Origin: Phycisphaerae bacterium
GTDB lineage: Bacteria; Planctomycetota; Phycisphaerae; WQYP01
Length of the DNA: 5,505 bases
Direction: 5' to 3'
NCBI GenBank assembly: GCA_013044065.1
Contig: JABEVA010000035.1
Span: forward strand, 1-5,505
Each line of letters starts with the position of its first letter. Position 1 is the first letter of the stretch. This document shows, piece after piece, positions 1 to 5,332 of the stretch. The notes under the pieces were generated by a model. It saw nothing but the letters and a program-made list of their open reading frames with translations, was not told where the DNA came from and searched no databases. The position numbers and the translations under genes were made by a program.

Positions 1-191
1 GGATCAGTGGTTTCCAAAAACTGAAGAATTTTCTGAATTTGCGGCGCTGTCAATTGGGAAGGCGGGTGCAGCGGCGCGCCGCATACGGTACGGGTCAAAG
101 CCAAGGTCAGCATGGTGGCACAAGCCAACATGCGGATGCTTACGAATTTTACACCATGGTGGAGGGGGAAATTGGAATAAATCTTGAACAT
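1..191 (-). CDS. Secreted protein of unknown function, N-terminal part only (third gene of the sigma-factor operon)
   Basis: The reading frame starts at the ATG at 191-189 (minus strand) and runs off the left edge after 63 codons, so the C-terminus is missing. The start is supported by an AGGAG ribosome binding site (204-200) eight bases upstream. The N-terminus looks like a signal peptide: basic residues (K15, R20), a hydrophobic stretch around residues 21-32 (MLACATMLTLAL) and a plausible cleavage site near residue 39 (VCGA/PL). The visible mature part (QLTAPQIQKILQFLETTD) looks helical and polar. It lies 132 bases downstream of the membrane protein gene on the same strand, so it is probably cotranscribed with the sigma factor. 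I do not recognise the family. The signal peptide indicates export, and a role as partner or target of the sigma/anti-sigma pair is only inference from position. Confidence 0.7.
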   Translation of the reverse strand, partial: MFKIYSNFPLHHGVKFVSIRMLACATMLTLALTRTVCGAPLHPPSQLTAPQIQKILQFLETTD

Positions 192-283
192 CAATTCAAC
201 TCCTAAGCAAGGTCGGGCGATCAAGCGGTTACAAAGCCGCCAATAGTTATTGAAACCACCGGGTCCGCCAATGCAAGATCACT

Positions 284-299
284 GGCCCGCGTGCGGACC
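284..299 (-). other. GC-rich hairpin between operon genes 2 and 3
   Basis: On the minus strand the RNA would form GGTCCG-CACG-CGGGCC, a six-pair stem with one G-U wobble and a four-base loop. It lies just after the stop codon of the membrane protein gene. No T-run follows, so it is not a standard intrinsic terminator. It could be a processing or mRNA-stability element, or chance in GC-rich DNA. Confidence 0.25.
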
Positions 300-323
300 G
301 CTGTGCAACTGAAACGTGGTAAC

Positions 324-938
324 TTATTCAGACGGCTGGCCGGTGGCCGAAGAGGCGGCGGCGGTAGCCACCTTATCCAGAGCCTGCAGGAGCCGCATCA
401 TGTGGATGTTGCCAATACTGGAGGTCGCAGCCAGGCCGTGAGTCGCCCGCAAAGCGGCGATTTCGTGTGAAACCACGGCATAGGTGGAATCGGGCTGATT
501 GGGCAGTGAGGCATGGGCCACATCGCGGAACGCGGATTCCGCATCCAACATGCGTTGATGGCGCGCCAGGGTACGCATTTGGACGACATAGATACCGCCG
601 GCAATAACCAGACATGCGGCCATGCCGGACGCCACCGAGAGCGCCTGAAAACACAGGCGACTCCATTGCCGGTGCCGTTGTTGCCGACGTTGCTGCTGAA
701 GTGCGGCATGAATTCCGGATTTGATGGATGCGGCCACACGGGCCTTGGCTGCTTCGTCGGCCTGATCTTGAAAGCGCGGCAAAGAGCGGAGCATGTTAAA
801 GCGGCTGCGGATCAACTCATATTCAAGATGAGCCGCGGGATAAAGATCCACGTGCGTGTGCAACCGACGGGCCGCCCGCGGACCGAGTTCCCCCGATACA
901 TCCAACAAGCAGGTCTGGGACAGGCTAAGATTTTTCAT
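324..938 (-). CDS. Single-pass membrane protein, probable anti-sigma factor with a cysteine-less zinc-finger-like N-terminus
   Basis: This 204-residue protein is encoded directly after the ECF sigma gene and overlaps its end by 14 bases. The ATG (938-936) has a strong GGAGG site (949-945) six bases upstream, inside the sigma gene, which suggests coupled translation. Residues 1-55 are cytoplasmic in style, with a GEL element (16-18) and H29-x3-Y33-x2-A36, which matches the spacing of the HxxxCxxC motif of zinc-binding anti-sigma (ZAS) domains but has both cysteines replaced. A charged, glutamine- and arginine-rich stretch (about 60-93) leads to one hydrophobic segment (about 96-119), followed by a C-terminal domain of about 85 residues that should be periplasmic. 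By position and layout it should hold the neighbouring sigma factor at the membrane. That role is inference; sequence similarity to ZAS domains is weak, and it may be another kind of membrane regulator. Confidence 0.7.
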   Translation of the reverse strand: MKNLSLSQTCLLDVSGELGPRAARRLHTHVDLYPAAHLEYELIRSRFNMLRSLPRFQDQADEAAKARVAASIKSGIHAALQQQRRQQRHRQWSRLCFQALSVASGMAACLVIAGGIYVVQMRTLARHQRMLDAESAFRDVAHASLPNQPDSTYAVVSHEIAALRATHGLAATSSIGNIHMMRLLQALDKVATAAASSATGQPSE

Positions 939-1506
939 CGGTTACCTCCATAAGTAGACGGAGCTTGCCCATGGCCCGGTGAGCTCTGGCAAGCACGGTT
1001 CCAATGGGGCAGTTAAGAACGCGGGCAATATCCTTAAACGGCATATCGCCATAGTGCCGCAGCAACAGAACCTGACGGTCGATCTCTGAAAGGCGGCCCA
1101 AAGCGGCCTCCATCCGCAGGACATCCTCATCGTGTTGGAGGAAATCCGCAGGCGACGGTGATTTGCCTGGTAAGTCGTCGGTAATGTCATTGGTTCCGTC
1201 ACCATCTTTACTCACAGTCGACCGCACAGGTCTGCGGGCACTGACGCGCCCGTGGTCTCTGACCAAATTTACCAGAATGCGAAAAAGCCAAGCTTCAAAC
1301 TTACCCTGATGATCGTATTTTTCTATTTTCTGTACGATTCTCAGGAACGTTTCCTGGACTAAGTCTCTGGCCAATTCGCTGTTTTTAGTGGCCCGTAAGG
1401 CATAGCCATAAAGCCTTTGCCAATAGGCCTCCACCAGCGCATCCCAAGCGGCGGTGTCACCGCGCCGGCATCCTGCCAGCATGACCGCAATGGCGTCCGA
1501 ATCCAT
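925..1506 (-). CDS. RNA polymerase sigma factor, ECF (sigma-70 family)
   Basis: This 193-residue protein has the usual ECF length and two-domain layout. Region 2 spans about residues 20-88, with the core-binding segment ARDLVQETFLRI (46-57) and the promoter-melting/-10 segment FEAWLFRILVNLVRDHGR (70-87). A linker of about 50 residues, rich in D, G, S and P, follows. Region 4 is at about 138-186, with a helix-turn-helix (MPFKDIARVLNCPIGTVLAR, 155-174) that would read the -35 element. The ATG at 1506-1504 has an AGAGG site (1522-1518) eleven bases upstream. Its last codons overlap the start of the probable anti-sigma gene, the classic ECF/anti-sigma arrangement. It should direct RNA polymerase to a small envelope- or stress-related regulon. 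The subgroup and the signal cannot be told from the sequence alone. No clear ECF-type self-promoter was found upstream. Confidence 0.95.
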   Translation of the reverse strand: MDSDAIAVMLAGCRRGDTAAWDALVEAYWQRLYGYALRATKNSELARDLVQETFLRIVQKIEKYDHQGKFEAWLFRILVNLVRDHGRVSARRPVRSTVSKDGDGTNDITDDLPGKSPSPADFLQHDEDVLRMEAALGRLSEIDRQVLLLRHYGDMPFKDIARVLNCPIGTVLARAHRAMGKLRLLMEVTDEKS

Positions 1507-1707
1507 AGAATGCCATACCTCTTGTTACAACGACACGCCTGCTCCGCTATTGCAGGGCAAGCCTTGATTTTATATCGACCCAGTCACAGCTTCTGGTCCA
1601 AAGCCGTACCTCCGGCCGAACCATCAGGTGCAACTTGCAACTCCTGCCCCTATCCATTATAGTAACTTTCCCTGATTTAAGAATGGTTTAATAAAGGCTG
1701 GTCTGGT
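1507..1707. promoter_or_regulatory. Divergent intergenic region between the sigma factor and bS21 genes
   Basis: This 201-base stretch must hold the promoters of both flanking operons. The plus-strand promoter for bS21 is clear and listed separately. For the sigma gene (minus strand) two candidate -10 boxes are visible: TATAAA at 1574-1569 within an AT-rich patch, and a perfect TATAAT at 1661-1656 that overlaps the bS21 -10 box. Neither has a good -35 at standard spacing, so the sigma promoter is unresolved and may need an activator or another sigma factor. Confidence 0.4.
1635..1663 (+). promoter_or_regulatory. Sigma70-type promoter of the bS21-SUFU operon
   Basis: TTGCAA (1635-1640) and TATAGT (1658-1663) are separated by exactly 17 bases and match the housekeeping consensus at four and five of six positions. 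Transcription would start near 1670, leaving a leader of about 38 bases before the bS21 start codon. The bS21 start has an AAGG site (1694-1697) ten bases upstream. Confidence 0.55.
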
Positions 1708-1929
1708 ATGCTCAAAGTGAAGGCTCGTGGGAACGAAACGGTTGAACAAATGCTGCGCCGCTTCAAAAAGCTCTGCGAAAAAGAGGGGCTTATCAAAGAC
1801 ATGAAGCGCATTGCCTATTATGAAAAGCCGAGCGAACGAAATCGTCGGCAGTTACGCAAGGCTCAGAAACGCGAACAACGCACCTTGTTTGAAAACAATA
1901 CTCCGCCTCCTGTTAATACCGGCACCTGA
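1708..1929 (+). CDS. rpsU: Small ribosomal subunit protein bS21
   Basis: The 73-residue product has the bS21 hallmarks: the N-terminal MLKVKARGNETVEQMLRRFK, a lysine-rich helical middle, the YYEKPSERNRR segment (about 38-48) and a basic stretch RKAQKREQR (about 50-58). The family is usually 55-75 residues, so this is full length; the last ten residues or so (TPPPVNTGT) are a poorly conserved tail. bS21 binds the 30S platform near the 3' end of 16S rRNA and helps initiation on mRNAs. The gene has its own promoter and is followed after 22 bases by a SUFU-domain gene on the same strand. It is not next to dnaG or rpoD as in enterobacteria. Confidence 0.95.
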   Translation: MLKVKARGNETVEQMLRRFKKLCEKEGLIKDMKRIAYYEKPSERNRRQLRKAQKREQRTLFENNTPPPVNTGT

Positions 1930-1951
1930 AGCAGGTTGGCTCGGGCGCTCC

Positions 1952-2629
1952 ATGCAATCTTACGATGAAGAATCTCGGCGCATCTGGTTTGAAAAGATAT
2001 GGATCGAGCGGGAAGAGCGCGTCTATCCTGCAATCTTTGGCACCTTTTCCGAAAAGATATTTCCCTTGGCGGCACCGCTGTTTCATCAATTGGGTTGCAA
2101 CGCGGTAGATCCCAGTTGGCTCACCCATGCGGTGCTCGAATCCCCGCCTCAGCCCAATCGGCCTAATTGGGCCTATGTTACCACTGCGCTGTCTAATCCA
2201 TGGGGAATTCATTCGCGGGATATCCAGCCGGGGCAATACAGCGGCCTGGGCTGTGAATTGGTGATGCAATCACCGCACCAGGCGGCATGGTGCGTGCGGG
2301 TGCTGCAATGGCTGGCGGCGGTGAATATTTTAACCGCCAGCGGAAAGCTCCATGGGGAGCTTATTGAGCCGCTGGATCGCATTGCGTTGGGCGGCCCGTT
2401 GGACGGCCTGCCAACATGCCGCATTCACAATGTCTTGATCTGCACGCCGGATCATATTCCCACGGGTTTTGAGCTGGCTTCGGGTCGCGTGGATCTGCTT
2501 TTATGCGTTGGCATAACGGATGCGGAAATGGCCTTTGCCCAGGCGCAAAGCAGTGAGGGTCTGCTGAAGTTGCTGCGTCATTACCAATATCTTCCCGTTA
2601 CCGATCCGGATCGACCGAGTTCCGTTTAA
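1952..2629 (+). CDS. SUFU (suppressor of fused) domain protein
   Basis: The 225-residue product resembles the bacterial SUFU-domain family. Matching segments are YVTTALSN (75-82), SGLGCELVMQSP (97-108), a tryptophan-containing helix around 113-124 (W113 and W120), a middle strand region with GELIEP (135-140), GITDAEMAFA (187-196) and the terminal LPVTDPDRPSSV (214-225). There is no signal peptide or membrane segment, so it should be cytoplasmic. The animal homologue restrains Gli transcription factors in Hedgehog signalling; bacterial members have no settled role and some are proposed toxin-immunity proteins. I chose the ATG at 1952 because it gives the usual family length; an earlier in-frame ATG would overlap most of bS21. 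Its ribosome binding site is poor, so translation may depend on ribosomes finishing bS21 22 bases upstream. The family call rests on recalled motifs, not an alignment. Confidence 0.7.
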   Translation: MQSYDEESRRIWFEKIWIEREERVYPAIFGTFSEKIFPLAAPLFHQLGCNAVDPSWLTHAVLESPPQPNRPNWAYVTTALSNPWGIHSRDIQPGQYSGLGCELVMQSPHQAAWCVRVLQWLAAVNILTASGKLHGELIEPLDRIALGGPLDGLPTCRIHNVLICTPDHIPTGFELASGRVDLLLCVGITDAEMAFAQAQSSEGLLKLLRHYQYLPVTDPDRPSSV

Positions 2630-2649
2630 CCGGTCCGCCGGGCGGTGGT
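2629..2649. other. GC-rich dyad between convergent genes
   Basis: In the 30 bases between the SUFU and DUF1802 stop codons, CCGC (2635-2638) and GCGG (2642-2645) can pair around a three-base loop, with outer ACC/GGT pairs (2629-2631 and 2647-2649). This could help stop transcription from both sides, but neither strand has a T-run and the stem is short. Confidence 0.25.
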
Positions 2650-2659
2650 CGCTACACTT

Positions 2660-3268
2660 TCAAGCGGCGAATGCCATTTGGATACGCTCGGAGAGTTGTT
2701 TAATTTTTGCCGGTGGCAGCACAGGTACGCTGCCGCGGAGATCCAACTTGGCAAGCAGTGGAACCCAACTTTTACAGCCGGCGTACGCGGGATGATTGAC
2801 AATAGTCGTTGGAGTAGCCAGCAAAAAGGTCTGGAGCAAAATCAGATACAGCGGAGAATTGGGGCGATACGCAAAACGCATGTCCAGCAGAGGCTTGTCC
2901 CACAGATAAAGATCGTCCAAAGCCTCCAGCGCGGTTCGGCTGGGCACAGGGAAGATATGCTCCATTCTGGCCCAGGATTTTACCAAAATCTGATCCGGCT
3001 CAGTGGCCACTGTGGAAATGTGGCTTCGCCAGGACGGCTTTACGCTGGCGGCTTTCTGATGCAGGTAGGTCGGCAACAACACAAATTCCCGATGTTCCAA
3101 TTCAAATTCACCCGCGGCTTCATAAATACCACCCTTGCGCAGCAAGACCGCCTGTTGGCCCTGCTCGAGAGCCAGGCAAACGATGGCCCATTCTTTGAGG
3201 CCCATGCTAAGGGCTGTGGGTGGAGGAGTGACGGATTGCTCTATGGAATCTGCTTTCATAGCCGCCAT
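2660..3268 (-). CDS. DUF1802 family protein
   Basis: The 202-residue product carries the DUF1802 signature: LKEWAIVCLALEQGQ (24-38), LLRKGGIYE (42-50) and FELEHREFVLLPTYLHQ (55-71), followed by a more variable C-terminal half with RFAYRPNSPLYLILLQTF (131-148) and AGCKSWVPL (163-171). The family is found in cyanobacteria, archaea, planctomycetes and others and has no known function. There is no signal peptide or clear membrane span, so it is probably cytoplasmic. The ATG at 3268-3266 has no strong ribosome binding site; starts at codon 4 or codon 22 (just before the conserved LKEW) are possible and would shorten a non-conserved leader. It is a single gene, convergent with the SUFU gene and divergent from the HTH protein gene. 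Confidence 0.8.
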   Translation of the reverse strand: MAAMKADSIEQSVTPPPTALSMGLKEWAIVCLALEQGQQAVLLRKGGIYEAAGEFELEHREFVLLPTYLHQKAASVKPSWRSHISTVATEPDQILVKSWARMEHIFPVPSRTALEALDDLYLWDKPLLDMRFAYRPNSPLYLILLQTFLLATPTTIVNHPAYAGCKSWVPLLAKLDLRGSVPVLPPAKIKQLSERIQMAFAA

Positions 3269-3291
3269 TTTAGCTCAACAGTATGGTCCAA

Positions 3292-3305
3292 TGCCAGTCT
3301 TGGCA
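3292..3305. repeat. Inverted repeat TGCCA-N4-TGGCA in the divergent region
   Basis: A perfect five-base dyad around GTCT lies 24 bases upstream of the DUF1802 start and about 35 bases upstream of the HTH gene's -35 box. Its size and position fit an operator for a dimeric regulator, possibly the adjacent HTH protein, but short dyads also occur by chance. Confidence 0.3.
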
Positions 3306-3339
3306 GGTGTGGAAATTTGTCCAAGCGGCAACGACTCAC

Positions 3340-3367
3340 TTGTACCTGGCCCCAGGGATGCTATAAA
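3340..3367 (+). promoter_or_regulatory. Probable promoter of the HTH/TIM-barrel operon, with a palindrome in the spacer
   Basis: TTGTAC (3340-3345) and TATAAA (3362-3367) are 16 bases apart; reading the -10 as TAAAAT (3364-3369) gives 18. Transcription would start near 3375, about 38 bases before the start codon. The spacer contains CCTGG-CC-CCAGG (3345-3356), a perfect five-base dyad, which is where a repressor operator would often sit. Confidence 0.45.
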
Positions 3368-3412
3368 ATACTTCGTGTTTGACGGGATCATGGACGATCA
3401 GGAGTCTACATC

Positions 3413-4192
3413 GTGGGCACAAAATTCACCGCCGAAGCACTTCGGAAGCGGCAAATCGCGGTGCATTGGCTGACGGATGCCAGCTTGGCTGGCACGCTGC
3501 TGGACCAGCGTCATCGGCAAAGCATTTTTCTTATCAGCGATGGCACGGTTCTGAATCAAGTTGTGAATATTCTGGCCGGCACCACCCGCTGCAGCGGTTC
3601 GCTGGTGGTGTTATTTTGTCCACGTGTGGAAATTCTACCGTGCCTCCAGCGCGGGTTCAATCGCGTTATCTATATGCATACCGCAGGCGCAGGGACCGCG
3701 GAACAAACCCTGGAAATTCTTTCCGCACCGGATCGGCATGAACGCCTCATCGGCGTGCTGCCGGATGCGGGGACGGCGAGCGTTACTTTCTGGTCCGGCG
3801 ACCTGCGCCCACTGGTGGTGCAAGCTCATTGGCTTGACCAACGCGTGCACGCGGTAAAATTCTCAGCGGGTAGCTGGCGCATCGTGGATGGCGGGCGCAA
3901 CGTTGAGATCGGATCAAGCAGGCTCTCTGCCGCCGAGATTCGCTGTCAATGCGATGTTCGGTTTCGCCGGGAATTTCGACGCCGAGAGTGGGCGGCGGAC
4001 GAATCGTTGGGCGGGCAGGTGCGCATGCTGCGCCGAAGACTGGGCTTGAGACGGGAGGATTTTCCCGGCATTGACGCTAAAACGGTGGCCCGCATCGAAC
4101 GTCATGAAATTCGCCGGCCCCAGCGCGAAACCCTTCGACTTATTGCCCAGACATTGAGGCTTTCCGATGAGCACTCCTTTGATGCAAACTGA
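3413..4192 (+). CDS. XRE-type helix-turn-helix protein with an unrecognised N-terminal half
   Basis: The 259-residue product starts at GTG (3413), supported by AGGAG (3400-3404) eight bases upstream and by an in-frame stop at 3380-3382 that leaves no earlier start. The C-terminal region (about 199-250) is an HTH: LGGQVRMLRRRLGLRREDF leads to a recognition-helix segment DAKTVARIERHE (221-232) and PQRETLRLIAQTLRL (236-250). This matches a known type in which the HTH follows a DUF2442-like beta domain; residues about 122-180 (WSGDLRPLVV, VDGGRNVEIGSS) may be a diverged form of it. Residues 1-120 alternate strand-like hydrophobic runs (SIFLIS, LVVLFCP, RVIYMHT) with helices, as in an alpha/beta fold, but I do not recognise a family. 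It is probably a DNA-binding regulator. It overlaps the next gene by 26 bases, so the two are cotranslated. Confidence 0.75.
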   Translation: MGTKFTAEALRKRQIAVHWLTDASLAGTLLDQRHRQSIFLISDGTVLNQVVNILAGTTRCSGSLVVLFCPRVEILPCLQRGFNRVIYMHTAGAGTAEQTLEILSAPDRHERLIGVLPDAGTASVTFWSGDLRPLVVQAHWLDQRVHAVKFSAGSWRIVDGGRNVEIGSSRLSAAEIRCQCDVRFRREFRRREWAADESLGGQVRMLRRRLGLRREDFPGIDAKTVARIERHEIRRPQRETLRLIAQTLRLSDEHSFDAN

Positions 4193-4982
4193 TTGGCCCA
4201 TTTCCGCCAGCCTGGCGATCGACGCGCTGGGGCCGGACTTGCGGGCGGCGCTGCTTGTGGCTCGCGACGCGGGATTTGCGGGCATTGCCGTGGCCAATGG
4301 TCATCCGGAGTTGGCCGGCCTGGATTTCGGCCGAACCGCGCGGCGACACTTGCGTCATCTATTGCAGCGGCAGCACCTACGTTTGGCCTGCATTCGGGCG
4401 GTTTCCGCGCGGGGTGGATTGTTTGACGGCAAAACTCTGGATCGGGTTATGGCTTCGACGGTTGGGGCCATTCGCCTGGCGCACGATCTGGGAGCCTTTG
4501 CGGTAAGCCTTTACGCAGGTTCTCCAGAAAGTTCACCGGGATCAGCATTGGCGCTTTCGGAGCCAGTGGTGGCGGCGGTGCAAGCGCTGGCTGGTGAAGC
4601 CGACCAGGCAGGCCTGAAATTGTGTCTTTCCAGCAGCTCGGTTGATTTTCTCCTGGCGTTGTTGGGCCGTTTGGGAGCCGTGCATTTGCGGGCGAATATG
4701 GATACCCTGCGCTTGCCGCTGGATGGGCCGACTTTGCTGCAAGCGGCCGATCGATTGGGCAATTGGGTGGGAATGTGGACGCTTGCCGATAGCCTCCAGA
4801 CCGGAAAGTCGTTTCGCCCGACGGAATTGGGTCGAGGATATCTGCCGGTTGCGGAAATTCTGGCCCGCACCGAAGGCCGCAACTGGAACGGCACCCTACT
4901 CGTTGATGTGCGCGATCTACCTGATCCGCAGCAGGGAGCCAGAACTGCGGCCCAAGTTCTGCGGGCCGCTTGGCCAGAGTGA
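4167..4982 (+). CDS. Sugar phosphate isomerase/epimerase-like TIM-barrel protein, probably lacking most metal ligands
   Basis: The 271-residue product has the length and pattern of the xylose isomerase-like TIM-barrel (AP endonuclease 2) superfamily: LVARDAGFAGIAVAN (30-44), a helix/strand series with LAHDLGAFAVSLYAGS (104-119), LRANMDTLRL (174-183), and LADSLQTG...ELGRGYLPVAEILA (206-233) then NGTLLVDVRD (241-250). In active members the strand ends carry E, D, H and E for metal binding. Here the expected first E falls in LCLSSSS (152-158), the H in MWTLAD (203-208) is absent, and the last E appears as D; only D179 is as expected. So it may be a binding protein or use another chemistry. The ATG at 4167 has GAGG (4156-4159) seven bases upstream and an in-frame stop at 4155-4157. 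It overlaps the HTH gene, implying a shared task. No signal peptide is seen. Confidence 0.75.
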   Translation: MSTPLMQTDWPISASLAIDALGPDLRAALLVARDAGFAGIAVANGHPELAGLDFGRTARRHLRHLLQRQHLRLACIRAVSARGGLFDGKTLDRVMASTVGAIRLAHDLGAFAVSLYAGSPESSPGSALALSEPVVAAVQALAGEADQAGLKLCLSSSSVDFLLALLGRLGAVHLRANMDTLRLPLDGPTLLQAADRLGNWVGMWTLADSLQTGKSFRPTELGRGYLPVAEILARTEGRNWNGTLLVDVRDLPDPQQGARTAAQVLRAAWPE

Positions 4983-4998
4983 CCGCAGGCGGGCAGTG

Positions 4999-5022
4999 GC
5001 CGCGTTAAACGGGGCTTTTGTT
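4999..5022 (+). terminator. Weak intrinsic terminator after the HTH/TIM-barrel operon
   Basis: GCCGCG and CGGGGC pair around a TTAAA loop (five of six pairs, one G-G mismatch) and are followed by TTTTGTT. It begins 16 bases after the TIM-barrel stop codon. The mismatch and the broken T-run make it weaker than a textbook terminator. Confidence 0.4.
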
Positions 5023-5078
5023 GGTCAATAATTGTTTGAGAGTAAGACGATTGCTCGTGGGCGCACGCATGATGAATG

Positions 5079-5096
5079 TGGAATAAAGATATTCCA
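5079..5096. repeat. Perfect inverted repeat upstream of the surface-protein promoter
   Basis: TGGAATA-AAGA-TATTCCA has seven-base perfect arms and a four-base centre. It is followed by an A/T tract that itself contains AAAAAT-A-ATTTTT (5097-5109). It ends 33 bases before the -35 box, a position typical of an activator site; it is not followed by a pure T-run, so it is not an obvious terminator. Confidence 0.45.
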
Positions 5097-5128
5097 AAAA
5101 ATAATTTTTAATTTTCGTACTTTTTTAT

Positions 5129-5156
5129 TTGACATGCTGTCGGAAACATGTATACT
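5129..5156 (+). promoter_or_regulatory. Strong sigma70-type promoter of the secreted-protein gene
   Basis: TTGACA (5129-5134, perfect) and TATACT (5151-5156, five of six) are 16 bases apart, with TG directly before the -10. The AT-rich tract just upstream (about 5096-5128) is placed like an UP element. The predicted start is near 5163, giving a leader of about 170 bases before the start codon. Confidence 0.65.
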
Positions 5157-5332
5157 TGGTATTGACCTCAACACCCGTGCGGTGACTGGCGAGGTAGTCT
5201 GGCGTTTCGCGGGCGAGTTTTCCGGCTTGGTGCCGCAGTCGGCGGCGGCTGGAATGAACCAAATGTTTATGGTGGTGTGGCGTTTACATTGCCGGTTGTT
5301 TTTAGTGGCAGTTCGTATTGGAGGATTTTATC

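Larger units (their letters stand above)
4983..5332. other. 350-base gene-free region with terminator, inverted repeat, promoter and long leader
   Basis: No convincing gene lies here. From left to right it holds a weak terminator after the TIM-barrel gene, an 18-base inverted repeat, a strongly AT-rich tract, a near-consensus promoter and a leader of about 170 bases before the secreted-protein gene. The AT-rich tract (about 5082-5130) stands out against the GC-rich surroundings. No riboswitch class was recognised in the leader. Confidence 0.7.

Noticed and set aside
237..272. Direct repeat CCGCCAAT at 237-244 and 265-272 upstream of the truncated secreted gene.
   Set aside because: Only eight bases, two copies, with no link to a clear promoter; chance is a sufficient explanation.
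513..953. Plus-strand open frame of 146 codons opposite the anti-sigma gene.
   Set aside because: Antisense shadow of a well-supported gene; no ribosome binding site or recognisable domain.
1811..1951. Longer version of the SUFU protein starting at ATG 1811 inside the bS21 gene.
   Set aside because: The extra 47 residues are an out-of-frame reading of bS21 and do not fit the SUFU family; the ATG at 1952 gives the expected length.
2645..3382. Plus-strand open frame of 245 codons opposite the DUF1802 gene.
   Set aside because: Longer than the real gene, but the minus strand carries clear DUF1802 motifs, while this frame has no family features and no good start.
5305..5321. Possible sigma-54 type site (TGGCAG ... 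TTGG) just before the surface-protein start.
   Set aside because: The -12 GC is missing and the site would place transcription at or after the ribosome binding site; a good sigma70 promoter already exists upstream.
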